Below, in pieces: positions 19,017-28,198 of a DNA stretch of 49,224 nucleotides; the stretch's first letter is position 1; every line of letters begins with the position of its first letter. The stretch spans positions 1 through 49,224 of the forward strand of contig JACMQW010000012.1 in the NCBI GenBank assembly GCA_014376785.1, written 5' to 3'. The translations under genes and the position numbers were made by a program. The notes below the pieces were generated by a model. That model ran no database searches. It had not been told where the DNA came from and saw only the letters and a list, made by a program, of their open reading frames with translations. This DNA is from Oligoflexia bacterium (lineage in GTDB: Bacteria > Bdellovibrionota > UBA1018).

Positions 19017-20687
19017 CTATTTCAATTCACGCCTGAGGATTTTTCCCACGTTGGTCTTCGGAAGTTCCGTGCGAAATTCTATGACTTTAGGCCTCTTGTA
19101 TCCGGTGAGTTCAGTTTTGCAATAAGCCATGAGTTCGGCTTCGGTGAGTGATGGATCTTTTTTCACGACGACGAGCTTCACCACTTCCCCTGAGTGCTCA
19201 TCTGGAATTCCAATAGCGGCCGCATCGAGAACTTTAGGGTTCCGCATGGCCACTTCTTCCACTTCGTTCGGATAAACGTTAAATCCCGAGACGAGGATCA
19301 TGTCTTTTTTTCGGTCGACGATCTTCAAAAATCCATCTGCCGATTGAGTCGCGATGTCTCCGGTTTTAAGCCACCCATCCGCATCGAAAACAAGTGCCGT
19401 TTCTTCCGGCTTTTTCCAATACCCAGACATCACTTGAGGGCCCTTCGCGCAAAGTTCGCCGCGCTCGCCGAAAGGGACTCGAATTCCCTTTTCATCGACG
19501 ATTTTCACGTCCGTAGATGGCACCGGAATGCCGATGGTTCCAAGCCGGTCGTGTCCGTCGAGTGGATTGCAAGAGATCACCGGGGAGGCTTCGGTTAAGC
19601 CATAGCCCTCGATGACCGGAGTGCCCGTGCGTTTGGTCCACTCCTTCGCAACGCTTTCCTTCAAGGCCATCCCGCCCGCCACGGTGACTTTTAAAGAACT
19701 CAGGTTGACCGTGGAAAACCTCGAGTCGTGCAGTAATCCCCCGAGTAGGGTGCTTACCGCAGTGAGGACAGTTGGCTTTGCTTTCTTCAACGTTCGGATA
19801 AAATCTGAAAAATCGCGTGGGTTAGTGATGAGAACGTTGTGTGCACCCAAGTGAAAGAGTCCTAAGCAGTTCACCGTCAGGCAAAACACATGGTAAAGCG
19901 GGAGGGCTGCGATAACGATTTCTTTTCCGGGCTCGAGTTTCGGCTTCATCCACTCGACCATCTGAAAAAGGTTCGCCAGCATATTCGTATGCGAGAGCAT
20001 GGCCGCTTTAGAAACGCCGGTGGTTCCTCCGGTGTACTGAAGGAAGACCAGATCAGATCCGCTGAGCGCAGGAGGCTTAAATGAAGCACGCGCGCCCCTC
20101 GAGAGCGCACTACGGAAGGAAATCGTTTGATGAAGACGGTGGGCAGGAATCATTCGCTTCACGTAACGAACGACGAAGTTAATGAGCGTCCGTTTCGGAA
20201 AGGCGAAAAGGTCTCCTATTTCAGTCAGGATGACGTGCCGGATGGTGGTGTTTGCGAGCACCGTTTCCAGCTTGTCTACGAAGTTTTCCAGGATGACGAT
20301 CGCGGATGGGTTCGAATCCTTCAGCGTCGCTTCCATCTCCGAAGAGGTGTAAAGCGGGTTCATATTCACGACCACGAGGCCAGCGCGGATAGCCCCGAAC
20401 AGGGCTACGGGATATTGGAGGAGATTTGGCATCTGCAGAACGATGCGATCTCCTTTTTTCAACCCGAGTTCGGTTTGCAAGAACGCAGCGAAATGTTTCG
20501 ACTTCACGTCGATCTCACGGAAACTCAGTGGAAAATCACGATTCGAAAAAGCGGTGTGGTCCGCGTAAATGCGGCATGTTTCCTCGAATAAATCCCGTAG
20601 GTTTGCGTAGTAAGCAGGATCGATCTCCGCTCTCACTCCGGACGGATAGAGGTCTAGCCAGGTTTTATCCCTTGGAGCCGTACTCAT
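19017..20687 (-). CDS. fadD: Long-chain fatty-acid-CoA ligase
   Basis: 556 residues. The ATG directly follows the rel stop with no spacer. Adenylate-forming superfamily motifs are clear: the ATP/AMP loop YTGGTTGVSKAAMLSH, GYGLTEASPVISCNP, LKTGDIATQSADGFLKIVDR and the C-terminal lysine motif KTNVGKILRRELK. The FadD-like fatty acyl motif DGWLKTGDIA is present. It activates free fatty acids with CoA for degradation or lipid synthesis at the inner membrane. It sits at the end of a block with accA, so both making and activating fatty acids are represented. Confidence 0.93.
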   Translation of the reverse strand: MSTAPRDKTWLDLYPSGVRAEIDPAYYANLRDLFEETCRIYADHTAFSNRDFPLSFREIDVKSKHFAAFLQTELGLKKGDRIVLQMPNLLQYPVALFGAIRAGLVVVNMNPLYTSSEMEATLKDSNPSAIVILENFVDKLETVLANTTIRHVILTEIGDLFAFPKRTLINFVVRYVKRMIPAHRLHQTISFRSALSRGARASFKPPALSGSDLVFLQYTGGTTGVSKAAMLSHTNMLANLFQMVEWMKPKLEPGKEIVIAALPLYHVFCLTVNCLGLFHLGAHNVLITNPRDFSDFIRTLKKAKPTVLTAVSTLLGGLLHDSRFSTVNLSSLKVTVAGGMALKESVAKEWTKRTGTPVIEGYGLTEASPVISCNPLDGHDRLGTIGIPVPSTDVKIVDEKGIRVPFGERGELCAKGPQVMSGYWKKPEETALVFDADGWLKTGDIATQSADGFLKIVDRKKDMILVSGFNVYPNEVEEVAMRNPKVLDAAAIGIPDEHSGEVVKLVVVKKDPSLTEAELMAYCKTELTGYKRPKVIEFRTELPKTNVGKILRRELK

Positions 20688-22895
20688 TTAACTCTTCACG
20701 CGTTCGACACTAATCACGCCTTTTTTGCCCTCTAAAGCACTCGTGACTTTCGTGAGCTGTTGGATGTCCGCGACCTCCACATCGAAGACCGCAATCGCCT
20801 TTTTATCTTTCGTCGTTCGAATGTTTGCGCTCGAAATATTCACGCTGCAGGCGGAAATGGTTTGGGACATGACGGCAAGCAGGCCCGGCTGATCCAAGCA
20901 TAGGATGCGAATGCGAACTTGGCGACGCAGCCCGGTCGATACAGTGCCCCGGTTCCACTGCACGTCTACGCGCCTGGCTTGATCGCTATCGATTGCTTTG
21001 GTGCAGGTCGAAGTGTGGACCGTCACGCCTCGGCCGCGGGTGATGAAGCCGACAATGGAATCCCCGGGTAGTGGAGAACAGCAGCGACCAAACCGAATGA
21101 GGATGTCGTCGAGGTCAGCGACTAAAATCGCGTTCTTAGATTCCGTCTTCCGCTTCGCGGCGTTCAGAACTTTTTTCAGAAACGTCTCGTCTGCGCCTTT
21201 TGCCAGTTCGAGCTTTTTCTCTTGGGCATCTTTCGGAACGATGAACTCGATTGCGCGCTCCGGATAAATGCGTCCATAACCAAGGCCGATGAAGAGTTCA
21301 TCCGGAGACCTGAGCGAAAGATGATCTTTCCAAAGTCGGTCGAAGTCGCCACTCTTTTCAATTTTCGACTGGGAAAGGCCGAAAGGCTTCAAGGCTTTTT
21401 CAAGCAAGTCTTTTCCGATTTGGAGTGCGCGGTCTCGCTCTTGCTGTTTAATCACCGCACGGATCTTCGCCTTAGCGCGCGAAGTTTTAACGATCTTCAA
21501 CCAATCCTTCGATGGTTGGCCCTGAGGGTTCGTGATGACTTCGATCGTATCGCCGGATTTCAGGCGGTACTTCAGCGGGACGATTTTTCCATTCACCTTC
21601 GCGCCGACGCACATGTTTCCGACGTTTGTGTGAACGCAATAGGCGAAATCGAGGGGAGTGGCGCCGTAGGGAAGTTCTTTCACTTCGCCTTTCGGTGTGA
21701 AAACGAACACATCTTCTGCGAAGAGATCGATCTTCACCGTTTCTAGGAATTCTGCAGGATCGGAAAGATCTTTGTTCCATTCGAGCAGGCGATTCACCCA
21801 CTCGACATTTTCGTTGGATTTTCCACCGGTGGTTTTCGCGACGAAGCGGCCTTCTTTGTATTTCCAATGGGCCGCGATGCCGCTGTCCGCGACCGAATTC
21901 ATTTCCTGAGTTCGAATCTGAATTTCAATTCGGTCTCCGCCTTCGGCAATCACGGTCGTGTGGAGGGACTGATAGGAGTTCGCCTTCGGCATGGCGATGT
22001 AGTCTTTGAACCGTCCGGGCACCGGTTTGAATGCGGCATGAATCACGCCGAGCGACTTGTAGCATTCGGTGATGTTGTCGACGACGATCCGAAAGGCGAT
22101 GAGGTCGTGAATTTGATCGAAATCGACTTTTCTTCGGTCCATTTTTTTATAGATGGAGAAAAAGTGTTTCGCGCGACCAGAGATCTGCGCTTTGATTTCG
22201 TATTCTTCGAGTCGCTCTTTCAAGAGTTCGGTGAAACTTTCGATGAATTTATCTCGAACCGCTTTCTTCTTGGCGACGAGTTCTCCGAGTTTCGTGTAAA
22301 CGTCCGGATGAAGGTAACGTAGGCAGAGGTCTTCTAGTTCGATTTTCAGCCAACCAATCCCGAGGCGATTCGCAATCGGCGCGTAAATATCCAGGGTTTC
22401 TTGGGCGATTCGCTGCTGCTTTTCTGGAGCGAGGTATTTCAGCGTTCGCATGTTATTCAGGCGATCCGCTAATTTCACAAGGATCACGCGAATGTCTTTC
22501 GCCATCGCGATGATCATTTTTCGAAAGTTCTCGGCTTGCTTCTCTTCAGTCGTGCGAAACGTGATTTTCGAGAGTTTCGTCACTCCGTCCACGAGCTCGG
22601 CGACATCTTTTCCGAAATTCACTTGAATCTCTTCTAGCGTGACGCCGGTGTCTTCGACTGTGTCGTGCAGAAGTCCCGTGATGATGGTCGCGATGTCGAG
22701 GTTCATCTCCGCGAGTGAGAGTGCGACTTCGGTCGGATGAATGATGTAGGGGTCGCCACTCGAGCGCTTTTGCTTTTCGTGTGCTTTCTCAGAAAATGCA
22801 AACGCGCGGTCGATGATTTCGAGCGGTGCGTCGGGAAAATAGCTCCGGACCGTCGTTTTTAGTTTCGCTAGGACCTTCAGCGATTCAGCACTCAT
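20688..22895 (-). CDS. Bifunctional (p)ppGpp synthetase/hydrolase, Rel/SpoT type
   Basis: 735 residues; the start overlaps the gmk stop (ATGA). Domain order: an HD hydrolase (IIHPTEVA about 51-58, GLLHDTVEDTG about 73-83, so the catalytic HD is intact); a synthetase with HFFSIYKKM, DLIAFRIVV, GRFKDYIAMPKANSYQSLHT and EIQIRTQEMN...GIAAHWKYK; a TGS domain (VFVFTPKGEVKELPYGATP); a zinc-finger/helical region with RFGRCCSPLPGDSIVGFITRG; and a C-terminal ACT domain. Both active sites look intact, so it should make and remove the alarmone. This is the usual gmk-spoT neighbourhood but without rpoZ between the two genes. Confidence 0.95.
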   Translation of the reverse strand: MSAESLKVLAKLKTTVRSYFPDAPLEIIDRAFAFSEKAHEKQKRSSGDPYIIHPTEVALSLAEMNLDIATIITGLLHDTVEDTGVTLEEIQVNFGKDVAELVDGVTKLSKITFRTTEEKQAENFRKMIIAMAKDIRVILVKLADRLNNMRTLKYLAPEKQQRIAQETLDIYAPIANRLGIGWLKIELEDLCLRYLHPDVYTKLGELVAKKKAVRDKFIESFTELLKERLEEYEIKAQISGRAKHFFSIYKKMDRRKVDFDQIHDLIAFRIVVDNITECYKSLGVIHAAFKPVPGRFKDYIAMPKANSYQSLHTTVIAEGGDRIEIQIRTQEMNSVADSGIAAHWKYKEGRFVAKTTGGKSNENVEWVNRLLEWNKDLSDPAEFLETVKIDLFAEDVFVFTPKGEVKELPYGATPLDFAYCVHTNVGNMCVGAKVNGKIVPLKYRLKSGDTIEVITNPQGQPSKDWLKIVKTSRAKAKIRAVIKQQERDRALQIGKDLLEKALKPFGLSQSKIEKSGDFDRLWKDHLSLRSPDELFIGLGYGRIYPERAIEFIVPKDAQEKKLELAKGADETFLKKVLNAAKRKTESKNAILVADLDDILIRFGRCCSPLPGDSIVGFITRGRGVTVHTSTCTKAIDSDQARRVDVQWNRGTVSTGLRRQVRIRILCLDQPGLLAVMSQTISACSVNISSANIRTTKDKKAIAVFDVEVADIQQLTKVTSALEGKKGVISVERVKS

Positions 22896-23509
22896 GAGGT
22901 GGCTCCTTTCGCCTGAGCGAGCGTGGTTCCCCTGACCGCATGAAGCACGATTCCGAGGACCTGGAAGTAAGCGCGTTCTAATTCGTCATTCACGACCACA
23001 TGATCGAAACGTTTGATTTCCTTCATTTCGGAAACGGCGGCGGCTAATCTTTTTTGGATGGTCGCCTCCGAGTCCGTGCCTCGGTTTCGAAGTCTTCGTT
23101 CGAGCTCGGCGATCGATGGGGGAGCGAGAAAAATGCGCACCGTGCGTTGCGGATAAACGGAGCGTAGGCTTTCCGCCCCTTGAACATCGATGTCGAGGAG
23201 GAGGGATTTTCCGGACTGAATGGCTGCGTCGATGTAATCCTTCGTCGTGCCGTAGAAATTTCCATGCACTTCGGCCCACTCGGCGAATCCGTCGGCCTTG
23301 ATCTTCGCTTTAAAATCATCCGGCGACACAAAGAAGTAGGCGATTCCGTGCGCTTCCGTCCCGCGAGGTGCGCGAGTGGTGGTTGATACCGAAAGAATCA
23401 GCTCCGGAACTTCTCGGAGGAGTCTTTCACAGATGGTTGTTTTTCCCGTCCCCGAAGGAGCGGAGATCACAATCAGTCGGCTTCGGGATGGATCGATCGG
23501 GTGATTCAC
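22892..23509 (-). CDS. gmk: Guanylate kinase
   Basis: 205 residues with a GTG start, chosen because AGGAG lies upstream at normal spacing. The P-loop SAPSGTGKTTICERLL is near the N-terminus. It is followed by STTTRAPRGTEAHGIAYFFV, which binds GMP, then EWAEVHGNFYGTTKDYID, and LLLDIDVQGAESLR with the Walker B-like Asp. The lid carries RLRNRGTDSEATIQKRL. It phosphorylates GMP to GDP. The gene overlaps rel by ATGA, coupling nucleotide supply and alarmone synthesis in one transcript. Confidence 0.96.
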   Translation of the reverse strand: MNHPIDPSRSRLIVISAPSGTGKTTICERLLREVPELILSVSTTTRAPRGTEAHGIAYFFVSPDDFKAKIKADGFAEWAEVHGNFYGTTKDYIDAAIQSGKSLLLDIDVQGAESLRSVYPQRTVRIFLAPPSIAELERRLRNRGTDSEATIQKRLAAAVSEMKEIKRFDHVVVNDELERAYFQVLGIVLHAVRGTTLAQAKGATS

Positions 23510-23546
23510 TCGCTACTCCTTAGCTCGTGCCTTTAATGACGTTTGC

Positions 23547-24488
23547 TCACTCTAAATTCATGACTTGTTCGCGGAGCTGTTCGAGGCGAACTTTTCCCGC
23601 GACCACTTCTTCGCTCATTCCGTAGTCTTGCGCTTTATTTCCCAGGGTATTCATCTCGCGGTTGAGTTCCTGGAGGACGAAGTCGAGTTTTCGGCCGACT
23701 TGGCCGCCTTCACGAAACACTTTTCGTAAATGATCGAGGTGCCCTTGAAAACGGACGAGTTCTTCTTCGATATCCGTTCGATCGACTAAGAGTGCGAGCT
23801 CCTGCGCGATGCGGGTCTCGAGGATGGTTTGGACATTCGCGGATGCGCTCGAATCATTGAATGCGTAAGAATCGAAAACCGCTTTGATCTTCTCTCGAAT
23901 CCGGTCTGGATAGCGAGAAACGACGCCTTTTCTTTTTTCCCTTAAGCTGGAAATCGCACCCTCGAGTTCGGAAGCCGCCTCAAGAAGGTTCACGGTCAGG
24001 GATTCCCCCTCGTGGCGGCGCATCTCAAAGAGTTCATCGAGTGCGCGGGAAACCACCGGCTCGAGTTTTTTCCAAGCCTCATCCGCCCCGAGCTCCGGGG
24101 TGCCGCGCGTGAGAACGTCTGGATAATTTGCGATGTCCTTTGTTTTCAGCTCGTCGCTGAGTCCGAGTACTGACCGAAGTTCGCGGAGCTTTTCCAGGTA
24201 GTTCATCGCAAGCTCTGCATTCAAGACGAGTTCGGTCGTGGGAGCGTTCGTCCCTTCCGACACGCGATCAATCTTTAGATCGATGGCACCGCGCGAGAAC
24301 CGTGCTTGGACTAAGTTCCGGACTGGGACTTCGGCGACTTGAAGTTCCCTGGGCATCCGGATTTTCAAATCGAGGAATCGGTGGTTTACCGATTTCACTT
24401 CGATCCGGTATTTCTGCGACCCGATCGATCCTTCGGCGGCTCCGAATCCGGTCATTGAAAGAACCGCGGATTTTACTTCGCTTTTCAA
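23547..24488 (-). CDS. yicC: YicC-family endoribonuclease
   Basis: About 313 residues if the TTG at 24488 is the start (it overlaps the accA stop as TTGA). The next in-frame ATG (24455) would begin at MTGFG, slightly short compared with family members, which carry a few residues before SMTG. The N-terminal domain begins SMTGFGAAEG and contains VKSVNHRFLDLKIRMP. The C-terminal DUF1732 part has VDRTDIEEELVRF, HLDHLRKVF and the hallmark QELNREMNTLGNKA. YicC proteins are RNA endonucleases linked to small-RNA turnover in E. coli. Position next to gmk is conserved in many bacteria. Confidence 0.93.
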   Translation of the reverse strand: MKSEVKSAVLSMTGFGAAEGSIGSQKYRIEVKSVNHRFLDLKIRMPRELQVAEVPVRNLVQARFSRGAIDLKIDRVSEGTNAPTTELVLNAELAMNYLEKLRELRSVLGLSDELKTKDIANYPDVLTRGTPELGADEAWKKLEPVVSRALDELFEMRRHEGESLTVNLLEAASELEGAISSLREKRKGVVSRYPDRIREKIKAVFDSYAFNDSSASANVQTILETRIAQELALLVDRTDIEEELVRFQGHLDHLRKVFREGGQVGRKLDFVLQELNREMNTLGNKAQDYGMSEEVVAGKVRLEQLREQVMNLE

Positions 24489-25501
24489 TTCGCTCTCGAT
24501 TCCGCGTTTGCGCTCGTGACGGCGCTCTCGCCCATGCGGCGAAACTTGTCGTAGCGATCTTCTAGAAGTTTCTGCGTGCCCGAGGCTTTTACGGGAGACT
24601 TCAGCAAAGGATTGAATTGTTTCGTGATGGTTTTCCGAACGCTTTCAAACGTCGCGTTCCAGTCACGCTGCGCGCCGCCCGCAGGCTCCTGAATAATTCC
24701 GTCGATGATGCCGAGAGCGAGGAGCGATTTCGGATTCATTTTTAATTTTTCCGCCGCTCTTTCAGCGAGCGCAGAATTATTCCAAAGAATCGACGCGCAA
24801 CTCTCGGGAGAAATCACCGAATAAGTTGAGTATTCCATCATCAGAACTTTATCTGCGATCCCCACAGCGAGTGCTCCGCCGGAGCCGCCTTCACCGATCA
24901 CGATTGCCAGCACGGGCACTTTCAGTCCAAACATCATCCGGATGGATTCGGCGATGGCCTGAGCTTGGCCACGTTCTTCTGCTTCTAATCCAGGATAAGC
25001 GCCCGGGGTATCGATGAGCGTAACGATCGGCATTTGGGTGCGTGACGCGAGTTCCATTAAACGCATCGCTTTTCTGTAACCTTCGGGTTTCGCCATCCCG
25101 AAGTTGCGTTCCATTTTCTGCTTCGTGGTACGGCCTTTTTGGTGACCGATGATCATCACTGGTACTTTGCCAGTCGTGCCGCCCATGTCCCACATCGCAG
25201 TTCCCCCAAGAATCGCTTGGTCGTCGGAAAAAGTGCGGTCTCCGTACATTTCGAGAAAGTCTGTGAAAAGTGCATCGACGAAGTCCCGGGTGTAGGGACG
25301 ATTCGGATGCCGCGAGACCTGGACGAGCTGCCAAGGGGAGAGGTTCGCGTAAGTGTCTTCGATGAGCTTATGCACTTTGCGTTCAAGGCTCTGAATTTCG
25401 GTTGCGAAATCCATCCCTTCTTCTTTCGCAAGCGTGCGCAAATCGGCTAATTTCTTTTCCAGTAGGACGATGGGTTTCTCAAACTCGTAGAACGCTTCCA
25501 T
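24485..25501 (-). CDS. accA: Acetyl-CoA carboxylase carboxyltransferase subunit alpha
   Basis: 338 residues. The protein begins with the usual helical FEKPIVLLEKKLADLR. The carboxyltransferase fold follows, with SRHPNRPYTRDFV, FLEMYGDRTFSDDQAILGG, VMIIGHQKGRTTKQKMERNFGM, ETPGAYPG-type TLIDTPGAYPGLEAEERGQ, and the oxyanion region GEGGSGGALAVGIADKVLMMEYSTYSV (given in part). With AccD it transfers carboxyl from biotin to acetyl-CoA, making malonyl-CoA for fatty acid synthesis. It is the first gene of the accA-yicC-gmk-rel-fadD transcription unit. No accD in the window. Confidence 0.96.
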   Translation of the reverse strand: MEAFYEFEKPIVLLEKKLADLRTLAKEEGMDFATEIQSLERKVHKLIEDTYANLSPWQLVQVSRHPNRPYTRDFVDALFTDFLEMYGDRTFSDDQAILGGTAMWDMGGTTGKVPVMIIGHQKGRTTKQKMERNFGMAKPEGYRKAMRLMELASRTQMPIVTLIDTPGAYPGLEAEERGQAQAIAESIRMMFGLKVPVLAIVIGEGGSGGALAVGIADKVLMMEYSTYSVISPESCASILWNNSALAERAAEKLKMNPKSLLALGIIDGIIQEPAGGAQRDWNATFESVRKTITKQFNPLLKSPVKASGTQKLLEDRYDKFRRMGESAVTSANAESRAN

Positions 25502-25620
25502 GGTCCTTCGAAGCTAGCATGGAGAGGCTCGCCCGCAAAGCGAAGGGAAAGCCTTTCGTCTGCTTAACGCGGCATGCTTAGGGTTGACACGCTCTTGCAC
25601 TCAGGACATCTCTTTACCCC

Positions 25621-26064
25621 ATGAATTCATCGAATGCTTCTTCTTCCCAGTCGTCCGGTCCCGCTTCTCAGGGATTCGGCTTTCGCGCAAAACGCTTCGG
25701 GATTCGAGCTGGAATTTTCGTCCTCCTCATTGCGGTAGCGACCGTCGCTTTTCTGATGTTTGCCAGCTACGGCGATGGCTACCGAGTGGGAACGGTCGCT
25801 AAAATGTCGCGAAAAGGGGTGCTTTTCAAAACTTGGGAAGGTGAATTAAACCAGGGATACTTAGACCAATCCCCGGACGTCGGCGGAGTGGCGACGAGAA
25901 TTTGGTATTTTACGGTGGATAATGATCAGCACGTACTGGATCAAATCGACCATGCGATTCAGCAGAATAAAAAAGTGAAGCTCTCCTACAAGGAGAAGTA
26001 CCGCATCCTCCCTTGGGTGGGGGACACCCGTCAGCTTGTCTTTAAAGTGGAAGAAGTTCAGTAA
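25621..26064 (+). CDS. Small single-pass membrane protein, conserved but uncharacterised
   Basis: 147 residues: a Ser/Asn/Gln-rich, disordered N-terminus, one transmembrane helix (about residues 30-47), then a soluble domain with SYGDGYRVGTVAKMSRKG, LFKTWEGELNQG and a final PWVGDTRQLVFKVEEV. The GYRxGxxxKxSxKGxxFKTWEGEL pattern recalls a small protein family annotated as hypothetical in several phyla; function unknown. A perfect TTGACA lies at 25584 with a poor -10. It is separated by 19 bases from the FliL-like gene, probably cotranscribed. Confidence 0.7.
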   Translation: MNSSNASSSQSSGPASQGFGFRAKRFGIRAGIFVLLIAVATVAFLMFASYGDGYRVGTVAKMSRKGVLFKTWEGELNQGYLDQSPDVGGVATRIWYFTVDNDQHVLDQIDHAIQQNKKVKLSYKEKYRILPWVGDTRQLVFKVEEVQ

Positions 26065-26083
26065 TTCCCGATAGACTGAGCGA

Positions 26084-26677
26084 GTGAGCGCACTCAAGGC
26101 CGTACCCGGCCAAATCAAAGAAGGTTTTCAAGAGGCTTGGATCGGCCTTCGTTCTCCAGACTGGCCGACGCGGCGTATGGCCGTCGTTTTCTTTTTGTCG
26201 ATCGCCGGCGTTTTATTCACGCTCGGGGCTTTCGGTAAGTTCTGGCTCGCAAACCGAGCCCGGCAGCATGAAATTCAAGTCGCTCTCCAGGAAAAGGCGG
26301 CTGCTGATTCGCTGAAAGCACAGGAAGCAAAAAAAGCCCTCGAGCCGCCTCCTTACCAGACGCTCGGCACCTTTAGTCTCGAACTTCGGGAAGGTGAGGG
26401 CGTCGCGCGTTCTTCGGGTCTTCGGGCGGCAGAAATGGAAATCGTCGTCGCTTGCAGTAGCCTGGAAGTCTGTGACTGGATCAAGGCCCACGTCGACCTT
26501 TCCAGGGGTTCGCTGGGTGCTCTTTTCACTCCGACTGACCGAGAACGCATCCTTTCACTCACGGGGAAGAAAGCATTTCGGGAAGAGATTCGAGATGTGC
26601 TGAATCGCCTGCTCGAAGAGCGCGGCGTTAAAGGGTCCATCCTCGAAGTGCTCTTCCCGCGCTTCATCGTTAGCTAA
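26084..26677 (+). CDS. FliL-like membrane protein
   Basis: 197 residues from a GTG start. The protein has a short cytoplasmic N-terminus, one membrane helix (about residues 33-52), an Ala/Lys coiled linker, then a periplasmic domain with FSLELREG, MEIVVACSSLEVCDWI and the FliL-type end REEIRDVLNRLLEERGVKGSI before the VLFPRFIV ending. FliL sits at the flagellar motor and helps stator function. No flagellar genes are nearby, and two cysteines are unusual, so this could be a FliL paralogue. Its 3' end overlaps the convergent regulator gene by 8 bases. Confidence 0.65.
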   Translation: MSALKAVPGQIKEGFQEAWIGLRSPDWPTRRMAVVFFLSIAGVLFTLGAFGKFWLANRARQHEIQVALQEKAAADSLKAQEAKKALEPPPYQTLGTFSLELREGEGVARSSGLRAAEMEIVVACSSLEVCDWIKAHVDLSRGSLGALFTPTDRERILSLTGKKAFREEIRDVLNRLLEERGVKGSILEVLFPRFIVS

Positions 26678-28004
26678 CCGCCCTCGTCTCTAAGGGCCTT
26701 TGGTAAAGTGCGGCACGCGGTCCCTCGATGCGGTGGCGTTTTAGCATCTCAAAAAACGTGCTCCGAGCAACCCCGAGGATTTTAGCCGCCTCCGCCCGAT
26801 TTCCCCCCGTCAGTTTTAATGACCTGAGCATCATCACGCGTTCCATTTCTTCTAGGCTGAGCATTCCGCCAGCGAGTTCAGCGGCAACGTAAGATTCTGC
26901 CGAATCTTCGCCCGCTTGGGTAAACAGGAAGGTGAAAGCCTCGTCATCTAAGACGCTCGTGAAAGGCCCCGAAAGGCCCGCTGCCCGTTCGACTGCATGA
27001 CGAAGTTCCCGCACATTTCCCGGCCAAGCGTAAGCTTGGAGTCGGAGAAGCGTTCGCGGCGCAATGATTTTCCCGAGCTGGGCTGCGTAGTCGACCGCTA
27101 AATCGGAGATGTCTTCGGGCCTTGCACGGAGGGTCGGGATTTCCAGCGTGACGGAAGCGAGCCGATAATACAGGTCTCTCCGAAATTTCCCTTCTTCGAC
27201 GAGTTTACGGAGCGGAAGGTGAGTGGCGCAAACGACGCGGACACTCGCGTGACGAATCTGATCACTTCCCACCGGCCGGACTTCTCCATTCTCGAGAAAG
27301 CGAAGGAGTTTCACTTGGAGATCGAGTGAGAGGTCTCCGACCTCATCGAGAAAGAGTGTGCCTCCGTGAGCTTGCAGAAGTGCCCCTACTCGCGCTCCGT
27401 TTGCGCCGGTGAAGGCACCTTTCACATGTCCGAAGAGTTCACTTTCGGCAAGCGACGGCGCGAGGGCTCCGCAGTGCAGGGGAACGAAAGGTCCGCGTGC
27501 CCGTTCGCTCCAACCATGCACGAGCCCCGCGATGACCTCTTTTCCGGTGCCTGTCTCTCCTGCGATGTAGATCGAGAGGGGAGTTCCGGCGGCTTTTTTC
27601 GTCATCCACAGCAGTTTTCCGCCTGACTCCGATTGCGTGCGCCAAGCCAGCGTCCCTTTCGGAGCGTCAGGAAGTCGCCTCGCTTCTTCGTTCACCTCGA
27701 GGGAAAAAGTGGTTTCTCCAATTCGGACCGGCGTTCCGATCGGAATCGCTGCTTCGCGAAAGGGCATGCACGCCAGTTCGGCATGCGGACAATGGGGGTC
27801 GAGGATGAGCCAAGGCTTTTCGCCTATTCCTGCGGCTTTCGGAGAAAATCGGAGCTGGCCGATTTGTTCAGGAAGGGTGGGATCTCGCACCAGAATGTCG
27901 GCGTCCGGGTCGCGCCCCAATCGGAAGGTCGATTGGTTGCTCAGCGGAATTCTTCGGGTCTCACCACTGGGGTCCATTATTTTTAAGATCAAGGGATAAA
28001 GCAT
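26670..28004 (-). CDS. FHA-domain sigma-54-dependent transcriptional activator
   Basis: About 444 residues from the ATG at 28004, with GAGGAG upstream; the GTG at 28010 overlaps the RBS. An N-terminal FHA domain (TFRLGRDPDADILVRDP, about residues 27-43) implies phosphothreonine binding as the sensory input. The AAA+ domain follows: Walker A GETGTGKE, HCGALAPSLAESELFGH, the sigma-54-contacting GAFTGA, Walker B GTLFLDEVGDL, and RRDLYYRLASV. The C-terminus is a Fis-type helix-turn-helix (GGNRAEAAKILGVARSTFFEML). It would remodel sigma-54 polymerase at -24/-12 promoters in response to a Ser/Thr kinase. Target genes are not evident here. Confidence 0.93.
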   Translation of the reverse strand: MLYPLILKIMDPSGETRRIPLSNQSTFRLGRDPDADILVRDPTLPEQIGQLRFSPKAAGIGEKPWLILDPHCPHAELACMPFREAAIPIGTPVRIGETTFSLEVNEEARRLPDAPKGTLAWRTQSESGGKLLWMTKKAAGTPLSIYIAGETGTGKEVIAGLVHGWSERARGPFVPLHCGALAPSLAESELFGHVKGAFTGANGARVGALLQAHGGTLFLDEVGDLSLDLQVKLLRFLENGEVRPVGSDQIRHASVRVVCATHLPLRKLVEEGKFRRDLYYRLASVTLEIPTLRARPEDISDLAVDYAAQLGKIIAPRTLLRLQAYAWPGNVRELRHAVERAAGLSGPFTSVLDDEAFTFLFTQAGEDSAESYVAAELAGGMLSLEEMERVMMLRSLKLTGGNRAEAAKILGVARSTFFEMLKRHRIEGPRAALYQRPLETRAVS

Positions 28005-28198
28005 CGTCACTCCTCAGTTTCACGTTTCATCATTCAGGCGGTTCGTGCGAGAGAAGAGCAATCGCCGGACCAAGCGGCTTAATTCCGGATTTCAAGGACT
28101 TAGCTCGCATGCTTGACCTTTCGTGATTCAGAAGTGAGAACGGGGTTTCAGATTTGGGACGCCTCAACTACAATGGAAAATCCCCGAAAAGAGAGACT

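Noticed and set aside
25582-25598. Possible sigma-54 promoter near the FHA regulator
   Set aside because: TGACACG and TTGCA resemble the -24/-12 elements, but the GG is GA and the spacing is one base short; it also contains a perfect TTGACA -35.
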